Source: Pohlia nutans
Taxonomy: Eukaryota > Streptophyta > Bryopsida > Bryales > Mniaceae
Assembly (NCBI GenBank): GCA_022496805.1
Contig: CM040094.1
Coordinates: forward strand, 9,633,501 to 9,697,500
Direction of reading: 5' to 3'
DNA length: 64,000 bases
Part shown: positions 22,441 through 34,170 of the stretch, one piece after another
How the letters are laid out: every line of letters starts with the position of its first letter
Position numbering within the stretch: position 1 is the first letter of the stretch
Notes under the pieces: generated by a model
Seen by the model: only the letters and a program-made list of their open reading frames with translations
Databases searched by the model: none
Told to the model about the DNA's origin: nothing
Made by a program: the position numbers and the translations under genes

Positions 22441-25400
22441 TTAGTGTAGTGTTTATTTCGAAATTTGGAAGGGGATCTATCCACATGTTTTATAAATTGT
22501 TGTAATGTGGGAATATTAGTTAGTTCCATTTTGTGCTTTTGTTAACTTTTGTGTTTAATGGTGTTGGTGGTGTTGTTTGTATATGGTATTGTGAAATTTG
22601 TAGATTTTCAATTGCTGTGTTTATGGTGTTTATTTGGTTTATTGTGCCAATGTTATTGTTTTGATGATGAATACACATATGTGTATTGCAAGTGGTTCGT
22701 TTCGGGTTTTGTTGGGTACTAGTGGAATTGTTGGTTCGTCATATGTAATGGTGTCCACGGCAAAATGGTTAATGGCGTGCGTATCCGGGAAGGGTCCATT
22801 GTACGGTGATAGATTTTGGTACCAGTTGGTGTCCGGGATTGCTAAAATGGTGACGGTTTCTGGGTCTTGTTTTGCTGCTAGTCTAGCCCAATGTATTGCT
22901 TGTTGTGCTGTTTCGGCATCATTTGGGTGAGCATATCCAATACCTTTCCATTTGTATTGAAAGGCTGTCCCTAGTTAGCCAAAAATCCTGTCTCTAGCGA
23001 ATGTTGAGAAGAATTGGGTAGATTTCATGGAACATGTAATTGGTGAGGAAAAGTATGAGTGTGTTGTATTAAATGTTGTTATTAGTGTGTCTAGAATGTT
23101 GGATGGAATGGTATGGTGTGGTGTTTTTATTGTATTTTTTTTGTGGTTTTTGTGTTCGTATCTTTGGTATAACCAGACTACTTCCGTTTCAAATGATTGT
23201 ATAGCAGGTATTAGTCTGTGGCTGTTGTATTTATTGTTGTTATATTGTTGCCATAACCATTTTATTCTTGTAGTTGGAATTGTGGTGATATATTTACCGA
23301 TGTCATTATATATGTGGGTTTTATCATTTTGTGTTTGAATGGTGCACTTATTTGTGTCTATGTCTCTTTCTGGGTTGCATTCAATTGTGGATGTTTTGAT
23401 GTAGGGAATTATTGTTGGGGGTGGGATGTGTCTAGTGTCTCTATTTTGTTCGAGTGTAAATTGTGTATTTATAATATTTTGATAGTGTTAGTTTTTAAGA
23501 TCTGTATAGTATTTTGTAAGTAGGTTTATATTATGATGTATTACTGTTGGTAGATTTAGTGGGAATAGTTCGCGTTGTACTAACCATTTATTGTATGTTA
23601 TGTGGTTTGAGTCTATCCATTGACATAGATAGGTGTTGTATTCTTTTGGTATTTTATATTTGTCTTTAGTTGTAATTGTTTTGTGGTTTAATATTGTGTG
23701 GATGGGGAATCTAATGGGATGAATTCAAACCTATATAAGGTCTGGATCCATTTCAAATACTAAAAAACTACACCGTATTCTACTGGCCGCAAAGGCACTT
23801 TCAGACGTTTAGGGGTTAAGTTTTCAAACATAAAATCTTATAAGAAAAAAACTTATATTAATTTTTTTATAAAACAATTACTAGAAGTGGGCACAAAGTG
23901 AAAGGAAAAAAAAATCATTAATAAGTTTGACATGGAATCAAAAAAGATCAGCCAATCATGAATCAAAAAAGAAATTTTGAAAAAGAGTAAAAAATTATAA
24001 AATTCTTGCTGCCCAATCTCGCTTCAAAAACTTCAAATGCTTATAACTTTTGCAATTCTTATTGGAATGACATGAAACGAAGTGCAACATGTAGAGTGTA
24101 GTTTTTGGAAGCTACACTGAAATTTTCATTGAAAATTTTAAAAGTATGAGGTCCCTGGAAGCTGCCCAAAAAGTGGAACGACCAAAATATAGTCGCTCAG
24201 AATTTTAGGAGTTAAGTAGGAGCAACTAACTAGGAGTTGAATAAATGGCATGTGAGAATTTAATGCAGACTACAATACCTTGTTAAATCAATAATTGTTT
24301 GATTCAGAAAACAACTCAAGGCTCACTACTAGCAACCTTGATTTAAATGGCATGCTAGTATGTAACTTAGCTTAATTCATGCATGAGGAACCTGCATTGG
24401 TTTTAATATTAACTAGCATTGGTAGGAACTAATGAGAAATGTGCATTGGTTTTAATATTATGGGTAACATACAAAAAAAATCAATGAGCCACCTTTTTAC
24501 ATGTACATCCACTGTAGTTAATTATTTGCCTTGTTCCTTGTTCCAATGAACTAAAGAAAGGCTCATCAAGTGGTTATGTGGGCCAGAGTGGCCATTGAGA
24601 ACGAGAAGATGTGCTTTAGATGAAGTTGAATGAACCCAAACTCAAGTCAAGAGGCAGCCTCAACGAAGGCTACTGAATGTTATGTAGATAGGCCCATTGT
24701 TTTATTTTTGCACTTATTTATGGAATATAATTTTGGACATAATTGAGTTATCGGTAAAGTTAAGCAAAAAAATTTTCATAAAAGACATGACAAGGCAAAA
24801 TTGGTTTTTAGTTTGAAAGGCAGCAAAAATGAGTTTCAACCCCTTTTTTGGATCAATCACAACGCACTGCGTTATCAGAGTAATTCAAACCTTGAACCTC
24901 CTCAATGCAAGAGAAGCTCCTCCATACCACACTAGCGTTTCATAGTAGAATCTCTAGGTCTGTTCACACTAACCTCATGCTCTCTCAAATCAAATGGCTT
25001 GAAACTTCGGGGGGTGCAATTAAAGTTAGGATTAGGAATACACGTGAATGCGTTTTAATAGCATACCCCTCTACAATACTTGGCCTTAAAATAGTTTTCC
25101 AATTATGATTTTTTAGGTGTTGAATCATTACATATATATCTATCATTTGGTATAAATTTCAAACCCAAATGTTTTTAGATCTTATCAAATAAATGATAGA
25201 AGTTTACACTTAAATGTGTTGTTTCTCGCTTCAAAAATCAATTTAAAATATCTACAAGTGATTATTTTTTGAAATTCATACAACATGAACTTTAGATTGT
25301 GTTCAACAACTTCCTATTTTTTTTTACAATTTTCAGATGATTTTTTAGTACATACATAGGGGGGTCAAAAGTACGCACTCACGTGATTTATAGTCTTAAC

Positions 25401-25529
25401 TTTAGTGCACTCCCCGAGCTTGAAACCTTGTCACAAAACCTATGTGACAATATGAAGATGAAAATCGTAGGGTAGCAGACATGGTAACCCGTGTTTTCTT
25501 TATGGATAATTCAAACATAGATCAAAATA

Positions 25530-25798
25530 CTGTAGTACTATAGCAAGGTCGCCAAAAAATAATTCAAAAGAGAAAAATTGTAAGAAACGAGAAATTATGA
25601 AGACAAAAAAAATTTTAAAATTTTAAAATTATTGTGAGCTATATTTGGCTATTCCTAAGCCATTTTTTGTCATTTTCAATCAAGTTTTTTTGTTCAAAGA
25701 CAAAAATCAAGAAATTTATTTGTTGAGGGATGAACCCTCTTTTTCAAAAATTAATAAAGTTTTGTTCAAAGGGTGGTGATCATGCAATGGTACTACAG
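25530..25798. mobile_element. TA-flanked MITE, 269 bp, relative of 6708-7548
   Basis: Left end TA-CTGTAGTACTATAGCAAGG, right end inverted (ATGCAATGGTACTACAG-TA). The interior shares order and short phrases with 6708-7548 (CTATTTCTAAG-like TTGGCTATTCCTAAG, CAAAAATCAAGAAATTT, GGGATGAACC-like). Non-coding, 80% or more A/T by eye. Confidence 0.7.
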
Positions 25799-25902
25799 TA
25801 GAGTTAAACAAACAAATTTTCTTCAAGAGGAAACTGTACTTGAACTGCTTATAGACTCAACTTTTAGTTGAGAATAGAAAATATTAGTCTATAACATACT
25901 TA

Positions 25903-26318
25903 AGGCCCGTTCGCACTTGGCCTTTGCAAAGACCGTGGATAAGAATTTAACACCCCCACAATTTTGGGAAAAATACCTTCTTTGTAGGAAATGTGTCATC
26001 AATGAGGTTTGAAATGGTGTTAGCAATAGTAGGGGATTACATAATGGCCCCTCAAGTGCCACATTAGCTAAGACCATTCTTTAGTGTTCAAAACTAGGGA
26101 ATATTTCCTATTTTGGTGCTCCCTTAACAATTGCCTACTATTGCTCAAATATTTTTTGTCCTCCTAAATGTTAGCTAATACCCATTCTTAAAAGTGTGCC
26201 ATATGTACATCCATGTAGGATTGGTAATTACTAAAGAATATAGGTGGGAACACACACTTTTTTAATGATGTAAGACCCCCTTGTAAGACCACCTCTAAGG
26301 CCAGGTGTGAACATACCT
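25903..26318. mobile_element. PIF/Harbinger-like MITE, 416 bp
   Basis: Ends AGGCCCGTTCGCACTTGGCC and, at the right, GGCCAGGTGTGAACATACCT, inverted with about 16 of 22 matches. Flanked by TTA (25900-25902 and 26319-26321), the usual Harbinger/Tourist duplication. Resembles the termini of the element at 50183-50544. The 62-aa minus-strand frame inside is not coding. Confidence 0.6.
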
Positions 26319-27521
26319 TTACACTTGCAGCTGTTAGGGGTCCTCGAACCACGTACTTTCCCAAACTAAGAGAAGATCCACCGACGCACCGTATCGCTCG
26401 CCCGTGGTTTGCATGCGTTCTTACTCCTCATCACTTGCTCGCACAAGCTAAGCTTCACGTCTTCATTGCTTTGTCCCTTGTTAGAATGATTATATTAGTA
26501 AACAAACTAGGGGCATAGTACAACATAGAAGTTGTGGACTTCATGGTTAACTCAAATGCCAAATAATGTTAGGTTGTCATGGTTTGAGAGCATACAGTTA
26601 AAGTTTAAGACCACATAAGGTAGGTGGACTCACAATTGATCACTAAAATGTATTCACTTTGTTCATTTTGGAAGTGATTTTAGATGCATATACTATCAGT
26701 AGTCAAAACCAAACTGATTTTTGGGGAGCACGCATATACATGTTGCATTATATAATTGTAGATAATGTTACTAACAAAAGGAATAATTCCTATAAAAACA
26801 CATAAAGGAATGTAGAAATTGGACTAATGTATTCTTTAGGGACCTTATTTTTATAAATATCAATATAAAATGTTACAGCTCATTAGCATAAGCTTACACT
26901 CCAAAGCTCTTGAAACTGATAGTAAACAACCTATGAAGGCCAAGTGGTTCAACTTCGTGACTAATTACATAGAAAATTAAAATATTATGCGTTTGCTTTT
27001 GACATTTCTAATCCTCCTTGAGACATTGATAGTGGTAGCAAGTTTGCTAATGAGTAGAAGTCTATCAACATAAGAGCTATAATTTCAGAATGTAGTTGTC
27101 ACTTTCTTGCACTTTTGGATATTAAACAAGAAACACACGCATGATGATGAACATATTGAATTAACAACTCCTATTTTGTTTTGAGCAATCTACTTGTGGA
27201 ATACTCTGTATTTTCTTTGGGAAATGCTATTACGTGAGCAGTGAGCAGTGAGCAGAAATTTTTGGAAATTTTTTGGGCTGTTGGATTTTAACGGACCTCC
27301 TATTACCGCGGATTTAGGTTGTAATTAGTGAGTATTTATGAAATATTGTTTTATGAAAAGTACCTATAGCCGTGGAATTTAGTGTGTATGTTTAGAGTTA
27401 TTAGTGGAATTTATTAGCTTCAAACAACAGTAGCTCGTTGCTGAATCTAACAGAAATGCATTCAAACTCGTTATAGAATCAAGAAATGATGTGGAATTAA
27501 ATAAATACTCAAACCGTACAA

Positions 27522-29880
27522 TCAAAGGGAATCTGTATCAGATTCGATAGCACTCACATCGGCATATGCCAGCACACATGTAACTGCTGGACCAACTGAT
27601 TTAGATTTGAATTGGTGACTCTGCTCAGGTCTCCTGGAGCCACTTGTTCTGGCCTTCTTGACTCCTGTGTTGTCGTTGCCTCTATATTTGATTTGTGGAT
27701 ATTTCCAAAACCGGCTCCTCCAGCGCCTCCTCAACCTGCCCGTCCTGTTGCTCCATCGGGCCTTGCTCTTGCTAATTATCCACTGGGATCCGTTCATGTT
27801 GTCGATCCGCCAAGACTGCATTTTCTAAATGGTGGGCACCTCCAAGGCTGAACATTGCTTAATCCTGCGGTTCAAGGGAAGGCAAGATTGTCTTGTCCTT
27901 GTTCTTACATACCTCTGGGTAGGCCGAACCATACGCTTCACGTTCAATAGTAATGCGTCTTGCTGGTGCGCTCAAAAACGCTAGAGTAGCCCCGAGATTA
28001 TCCCCCTGGCCATACCTACCAACTTGCCCCCTGATTGGTCACCCTTCCACTGGACCTCCCTCCTCCATATCACACCCAATACATGAAGTAGGTTGAGAAG
28101 CCGTGCAAGAAACTCTAACTACGTCCAGAGACTATCGGACGTCTGGCATCACCTGGTCCTCTTCCCTCTATACTCATTATCCGACCAATAGACAAAATAC
28201 AGATAGGCTTTAGCAAACCGTATCAGGTACTTGGAGTACTTATCCTGGTCTTCAGCATAGGCCCAATTCTCCTCCGCAACTTGGTTTTTGGAGGTGGTCT
28301 AAAGGTGCCTAGTTAGTCCCCGAGATGCTGGAGTGGAACTGGGCTCAGCTAACTCCACCCGCTCTCGAAGCTGTCAAGCTGCTGGTTCTCCACAGCTAGC
28401 TTGTCAAAATCTTTGAATTTGGTGCTCATCCTGGCCTCCAACTCCATCTGCCGTGTCCGAACTTCCTCAGCATGTACCCCCTTCTGAGCCCATTCCTTCC
28501 ACTCCTACTGCGACTCTTCTTTCAGTGTCGCCAGCTGCTGCATCATCTCGGACCAAGACCCCTCCAGCGTGGCGTACTCTTGCGGGCCGTGCTAGAGTTG
28601 AGTAGTCAACTCTTTGATCTTCTCCTCCAGATCCAACTTGGTGCTGATCAACTCCCCATAGCTCGGTCCAAATCTGTCCTCCTGCTCTTGTAGCTCCTTC
28701 ATTCGCGAAGCGTCCCCCAGTACGACCTGTAACTGCTAAACCAAGTGATATAGCCCCTTGATGACTCTACCATGGTCCCCTGGAGCCACTTGACCTGCCC
28801 CTCCCAACTCCCGTGGAGTCCTTGCGTCTACATGGTATGAGGGTAATTCCATAACCGACTTCTCCAGCGCCTCCGCAACCTGCTCCTCCTATTGCTCCAT
28901 CAAGCCCTGTCTTGCAGATGATCCACTAGGATCCGCTCATGTTGACGATCCACTAAGATTGGAGCTTCCAAATGGTGGGCACTTCCAGGGTTGGACATTG
29001 CTGGATCCTGCGGCTCACTGGGAGACTGATATGGTCTTGTCCCCATTTTAACCTGCCCATGACCAATTTTCTTGCTGGTCGTACTAGTCTCACATTTGAC
29101 GGTCCCTCATTGCCATCTTGCTCCTCACCTTACCTTGCCTGCTCTGGCTTTGGATCTACGTATTCCTCCTCATCTGGAAACCTGTTCTTCAACAAGGCAT
29201 CTATCAGCTCTGCCCCCTTGATTACTTCGGTCTGGCTGGTATGCACCCGGATGAGCATCCTTTTGAGGCTAAACAAAATAAGAGGTGCCTAGTTGTGGCC
29301 CCCCTTCCTCACCGCCTGATACATGTTCTCCAGCAGCTCAGTGCTTGTAAGGAGGGACTTCTTCTTCACACACATGATCTCCACCAACGTCCTTACTCTG
29401 TCCTATTACTCTGTCCTATTACTCTTCCATAAAGCCCTTGATCCTGTTCTTGTCAGTGATGTGGTCTGCCTTGCTCAAGCAAGACAATGTCATATACTTC
29501 TGGTCCAAGTCCTTGCTGGCTTTAGAAACAGTAGGTGTCCAGGTCTCTTTTATACCCAAAGCCTGCTGGATGGTCTAAGCTGTAATTTTTACTGGTATAC
29601 CTCGCATTGTGGACCAAATTGGCATGGGATACTCTATTTTTCTTTCCCTTGGTGTATTGAAACCACTCCACCAAGTTTGACACCAGCTCTCAGCAAGGCA
29701 CTGGCCAAGTATACTCATAAAATGCCCCTAGACTCACCCTTTCTACCCATGCATTATCCTTGAGATCCCTCGATGCCTGCCAATGCTCTAAGGGAAAGAA
29801 GGCCAGTGTCTTCTACTTTGCTCGCTTACATGCTTGGCCTATTCTCCCTGCATCTCTAGAAAGTGAAGCCGAGGTCTTGG
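27522..29880 (-). pseudogene. Decayed coding relic, partly coiled-coil, minus strand
   Basis: The minus strand has islands that look coding but are interrupted by stops and shifts: near 29170-29260 KRMLIRVHTSQTEVIKGAEL and IDALLKNRFPDEEEYVDPKP; near 28380-28520 EWKEWAQKGVHAEEVRTRQM and ELEARMSTKFKDFDKLAVEN, which looks coiled-coil. Segment 27625-27880 is repeated directly at 28775-29030 (shared CTCCAGCGCCTCC, GATCCRCTCATGTTG, CAAATGGTGGGCAC). Family not recognised; transposon origin is likely from context only. Confidence 0.4.
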
Positions 29881-29889
29881 ATTTGGCTG

Positions 29890-30990
29890 AGTATGTGAGC
29901 CTGGGATGCAATCATCACCCTTGTCGTCGTGTTCGCCCTGTTCCTTGTCATGGCCCTAGTTCTTGGCACCATGACCGGTACCGGCCACCCTCTCCATGGC
30001 CTTGGTGTTCACCCTTGTTTTTATGTTCGCCTTGGTCCTCGTGATGGCCTTAGCCCTAGTCGTGGTGATCACCCTCATTGTCGTCATAGCCCTAGCCTTT
30101 GGCATCATGGCCACCCTTTCTTTGACTCAAGTGTTCACCCTCGTCATCGTAGCCATGCCCATTGTCGTAGAGATCACCCTTGACCTCGTGTTTGCCCACG
30201 CCCTTGTCATAAACTCATAGCCCTGGTCCTCAACGTGGTGATCACCGTCGTTGTCGTGATGGCCGTGGCCCTAACCATGGCCCTGGCCCTTGGCACCATG
30301 ATCGGTGTCGGTCACCCTCTCCATGGCTCTAGTGTTCACCCTCGTCATCGTGGCTGTAGCCCTCATCTTCGTGATCACCCTCGTTTTCATATTCGCCCTG
30401 GCGCTCGTGATGGCCCTGGCCCTGGTCGTGATGATCTCCCTCATCGTTGTGGTGTTCCTGGCACTCATGTAGTGATCACCCTCGACATCGTGATCGCCGT
30501 GGTTGTTGTCGTCGCCCTAGGACTTGTCACCATTGTCGGTGCCGGCCACCCCCTTCCTGGCATGGTGTTCACCCTCGTCATCGTACCTGTGGCCCTTCAC
30601 ACCATGGTGAATACCCTCGTCATCGTGCTCGCCCAGGCCCTCCTGATGGCCCTAGCCCTGGTTGTAGTGATCTCCCTTGTCATCGTGGTCTTCCAGGTCT
30701 TCAAATGGTAATCACCCTCGAGGTCGTGATGGTTGTAGCTATCGTCATGGTCCTAGCACTTGTCACCATGGCTAGTGCCGGCCACCCACTTCTTGGCATA
30801 GGGTTCACCCTCATCACCGTGCCCGTGGCCCTTTACACTATGGTGATCACCCACGTCAGCATACCCGTGGCCCTTTACACCATAGTGATCACCCTTGTCA
30901 TCGTGTTTGCCCTAGTCCTCCCGATGGCCTTGGCACTTAGCACCATCGCCGACCCCGGCCACCGAATTCTGGGAGAGGGTGACCACCGGT
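29890..30990 (+). repeat. Left satellite arm (inverted relative to 33240-34170)
   Basis: A degenerate higher-order repeat of about 280 bp. Landmarks are GGTGCCGGCCACCC, TGGTGTTCACCCTCGTCATCGT and TGGCCCTGGCCCT, with GTGATCACCCTCG. Within the unit a 6-9 bp subrepeat of GTC/ATC/CTC/GCC steps gives frames of Val, Ile, Leu and Ala on this strand. These frames mirror the repeat, with no start or conserved protein, so no gene is called. Confidence 0.75.
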
Positions 30991-31059
30991 GCCATGGAAA
31001 GCGTGGCCAGCGCCGGCTGGGGTTCCAAAGGTGCCATGACAAGTTTGAGAATTTTTAAC

Positions 31060-31760
31060 TTTGACCCTACTAGAGTTTCAGTGTGGTGTAGTAACTTCAA
31101 TTTTTGGAATCTCGGAGCATATAATATACCGTTGGAAAGGTCTCGAAATTACCTTTCCAATGGTATATTATGAGCCCTCAAAATTGTTGCGGGGGGTCGG
31201 CCGGCACCGGCTGGGGTCCTGAAGCTGCCATGACAGGTTTGACAATTTTCAAGTTTGGCGCTGCTGAAGTTTCATCGAGGTGTAACAACTGCAATTTTTG
31301 GAATCTCGGAGTGCGTAATATACCGTTGGAAAGGTCTCGAAATTACCTTTCCAATGATATATTATGAGCCCTCAAAATTGTTGCGGGGGGTCGGCCGGCA
31401 CCGGCTGGGGTCCTGAAGCTGCCATGACAAGTTTGACAATTTTCAAGTTTGGCGCTGCTGAAGTTTCATCGAGGTGCAACAACTGCAATTTTTGGAATCT
31501 CGGAGTGCGTAATATACCGTTGGAAAGGTCTCGAAATTACCTTTCCAATGGTATATTATGAGCCCTCAAAATTGTTGCGGGGGGTCGGCCGGCACCGGCT
31601 GGGGTCCTGAAGCTGCCATGACAAGTTTGACAATTTTCAAGTTTGGCGCTGCTGGAGTTTCATCGAGGTGTAACAACTGCAATTTTTGGAATCTCGGAGT
31701 GCGTAATATACCGTTGGAAAGGTCTCGAAATTACCTTTCCAATGGTATATTTTGAGCCCT
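31060..31760 (+). repeat. 194-bp tandem repeat with an internal hairpin, about 3.5 copies
   Basis: Copies start at intervals of exactly 194 bp (for example 31170, 31364, 31558) and are nearly identical. Each holds ATATACCGTTGGAAAGGT, a 9-base loop, and ACCTTTCCAATGGTATAT: a hairpin with one mismatch or wobble. Each also carries GGGGTCGGCCGGCACCGGC, the core of the minisatellite that follows. The 65-aa frame in every unit is a by-product. Confidence 0.9.
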
Positions 31761-33235
31761 TAAAAGTGTTGTAGGGGGTCGGCCGGCACCGGCTGGTGTC
31801 CTTTTGAGCCCTTAAAATTCTTGTAGGGGGTCGGCCAGCACCGGCTGGGGTCCATATGAGCCCTTAAAAGTGTTGTACGGGGTCGGGTGGCACTGCCCGG
31901 GTCCTTGTGAGCCCTTAAAAGTGTTGTAGGGGGTCGGCCGGCACCAGCTGGGGTCCTTATGGGCATTTAAATTTGTTATAAGGGGGTCGGCCGGCACCGG
32001 CTGGGGTCTTCATGAGCCCTTAGAGTTATTATAAGGAGATCGGCCGGCATCGGCTGGGGTCCTTAGGAGCCCTTAAAATTATTGTAAAGGAGTCGGCCGG
32101 CACCGGCTGGGGTCTGGAAGGTGCCTTAAAATTATTGTAAGGGGGTCGGCCGGCACCAGCTGGGGTCCTTATGGGCATTTAAATTTGTTATAAGGGGGTC
32201 GGCCGGCACCGGCTGGGGTCTTCATGAGCCCTTAGAGTTATTGTAAGGAGATCGGCCGGCATCGGCTGGGGTCCTTAGGAGCCCTTAAAATTATTGTAAA
32301 GGAGTCGGCCGGCACCGGCTGGGGTCTGGAAGGTGCCTTAAAGTTATTGTAAGGGGGTCGGCCCGCACCGGCTGGGGACTGGAAGGTGCCGTTAAAATTA
32401 TTGTAAGGGGGTCGGCCCGCACCGGCTGGGGTCTGGAAGGTGTCTTTAAAATTATTGTAAGGGGGTCGGCCGGCACCGGCTGGGGTCCTTATGAGCCCTT
32501 CAAATTATTGTAAGGGGTTGGCCGGCACCGACTGAGGTCTGGAAGGAGCCCTTAAAATTATTGTAAGGGGGTCGGCCGGCACCGGCTGGGGTCCTTATGA
32601 GCCCTTCAAATTATTGTAAAGGGTTGGCCAGCACTGACTGAGGTCTGGAAGGAGCCCTTAAAATTATTGTAAGGGGTTCGGCCGGCACCGGCTGGGGTCT
32701 GGAAGGTGCCTTAAAGTTATTGTAAGGGGGTCGGCCCGCACCGGCTGGGGTTTGGAAGGTGCTGTTAAAATTATTGTAAGGGGTTGGTCGGCACCGACTG
32801 AGGTCTGGAAGGAGCCCTTAAAATTATTGTAAGGGGTTCGGCCGGCACCGGCTGGGGTCTGGAAGGTGCCGTTAAAATTATTGTAAGGGGGTCGGCCGGC
32901 ACCGGCTGGGGTCCTTATGAGCCCTTCAAATTATTGTAAGGGGTTGGCCGGCACCGACTGAGGTCTGGAAGGAGCCCTTAAAATTATTATAAGGGGTTCG
33001 GCCGGCACCGGCTGGGGTCTGGAAGGTGCCCTTAAAATCATTATAAAGGGGTCAGCCGGCACCGGCTGGGGTCCTTATGAGCCCTTAAAATTATTGTAAG
33101 GGGATCGGCCGGCACCGGTTGGGGTCCTTATGAGCCCTTACAATTATTGTAAAGGGGTCGGCCGGCACCGACTGGGGTCTGGAAGGTGCCCTTAATTTTA
33201 TTGTAAGAGGGTCGGCCGGCACCGGCTGGGTTCCT
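31760..33235 (+). repeat. Minisatellite, unit about 52 bp, roughly 28 copies
   Basis: Consensus parts: GGGGTCGGCCGGCACCGGCT, then GGGGTCCTTATGAGCC (or GGGGTCTGGAAGGTGCC), then CTTAAAATTATTGTAAG. Two alternating unit types make a longer period in places; 31930-32110 is repeated almost exactly at about 32135-32310. GC-rich half-units alternate with AT-rich half-units. Confidence 0.9.
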
Positions 33236-33239
33236 GAAG

Positions 33240-34170
33240 CTAGTCTCGAGAGAGGGTGGCCAGTGCAAGGGAGAGGGTGGCCGGTTAGCCGGTAGCGGTC
33301 AGGGCCATGACGAGAGCCACAACCATCACGACGACAAGGATAATCACCACAAGGACATGAAGAGGGTGGTTGGCACCGGCCGTGGTACGAAGGGCCTCGG
33401 CTATGATAAGGGCCACGACCATCACGTCAACGAGGATGATCATCAGAAGGGGCATGGAGAGGGTAGTTTGTGCCGATCATGGTGCCAAGTGCTAGGGCGA
33501 CGACGATAGCCACGGCCATCATGACCTTCAAGGTGATCACTACACAAGGACTATGAACACCACGACGACGTAGATCACCACGACGAGGGCCAAGGCGATC
33601 AGGAGGGCCGAGGCGAACACGATGACGAGCATGATTACGATGGTGTCAAGGGCCATGGGCACGATGACGAGAATGAACACCATGCCAAGAAAGGGGTGGC
33701 CGGCACCGGCTATGGTGAGTACTGCTAGGGCTACGACGATAGCTACAGCCATCACGACCTCGAGGGTGTTCACCACACGAGGACCAGGAACACTACATCG
33801 ACGAGGGAGATTATCACGATCAGGGCCAGGGCTATCACGAGGGCCGGGGCAAACACGATGACGAGGCTGATGACCATGGTATAGAGGGCCATGGGCACGC
33901 TGACGAAGGTGAATACCATACCAGGAAGTGGGTGGCCCGCACCGGCCATGGTGCAATGTGCCAAGGCCAGGACGAGGGCCACGGCCATCACAACATCGAG
34001 GGTGATTACTACACGAGTGCCAGGCACACTACAACAACGAGGGAGATCATCACGACTAGGGCTAGGGCTATCACGAGGGCCAAGGCGAACATGATGACGA
34101 GGGTGATGACGATGGTGTCAAGGACCAAGGGCACAATGACGAGGGAGATTTCCAAAACCACGAAGTAGGT
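33240..34170 (-). repeat. Right satellite arm (inverted copy of 29890-30990)
   Basis: This carries the reverse complement of the left arm landmarks: GGGTGGCCGGCACCGGC, ACGATGACGAGRRTGAACACC, AGGGCCAKGGC and CGAGGGTGATCAC. Together with the left arm it makes an inverted repeat of about 1 kb per arm around 2.2 kb of tandem repeats. A weaker relative continues at 34560-34870. Confidence 0.75.

Larger units (their letters stand above)
19401..23719 (-). mobile_element. Non-LTR retrotransposon (LINE), about 3.2 kb plus insertion
   Basis: Flanked by the 13-bp duplication TGAATTCAAACCT (19388-19400 and 23720-23732). The minus strand encodes the C-terminal part of ORF2: an RNase H domain, then a Cys/His motif (CPICNSQDADTWLHVLLLC). 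The 3' end (low coordinate) is a TATC microsatellite, not poly(A). The region 22440-23719 should hold the distal reverse transcriptase part but I could not read intact motifs there; many stops are present. Probably 5'-truncated and dead. Confidence 0.88.
19255..23819 (-). mobile_element. Inner TTAA-flanked MITE split by a LINE
   Basis: Left end TTAACCCCTAAGCGTCCCATG and right end CAGACGTTTAGGGGTTAA. The two outer pieces (19255-19400 and 23733-23819) add up to about 230 bp and match, in reverse, the uninterrupted 234-bp copy at 60266-60499 (shared: CATGGGG/ATAGTAGATACG, TTGCTATC, GGGATCTCAATAACTCATT, GAATACAGTGTATTTTGG-like). Confidence 0.85.
18928..24215. mobile_element. Outer TTAA-flanked element holding three nested insertions
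   Basis: Left end TTAACCCCTAAAATTCC at 18928; right end GAATTTTAGGAGTTAA ending at 24215. The termini are inverted repeats matching at 15 of the first 16 bases. Its own sequence is 18928-19254 plus 23820-24215 (about 720 bp); between them sits a complete second TTAA element. Non-coding, AT-rich. Confidence 0.75.
24216..27233. other. AT-rich intergenic region
   Basis: About 3 kb with no supported gene apart from the two MITEs listed separately (25530-25798 and 25903-26318). The open frames here are short, AT-driven and show no domain. The stretch just before 27234 borders the left end of the large composite element. Confidence 0.5.

Noticed and set aside
29929..30711. Long open frames of Val/Ile/Leu/Ala residues
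   Set aside because: They follow the period of the satellite repeat, occur in several frames, and lack conserved motifs; not counted as membrane proteins.
31170..31755. Three identical 65-aa frames
   Set aside because: They are one frame repeated by the 194-bp tandem unit; no start context or homology supports translation.
31760..33235. Possible CRISPR-like array
   Set aside because: Repeats are contiguous with no unique spacers, and the genome is eukaryotic. It is a minisatellite.
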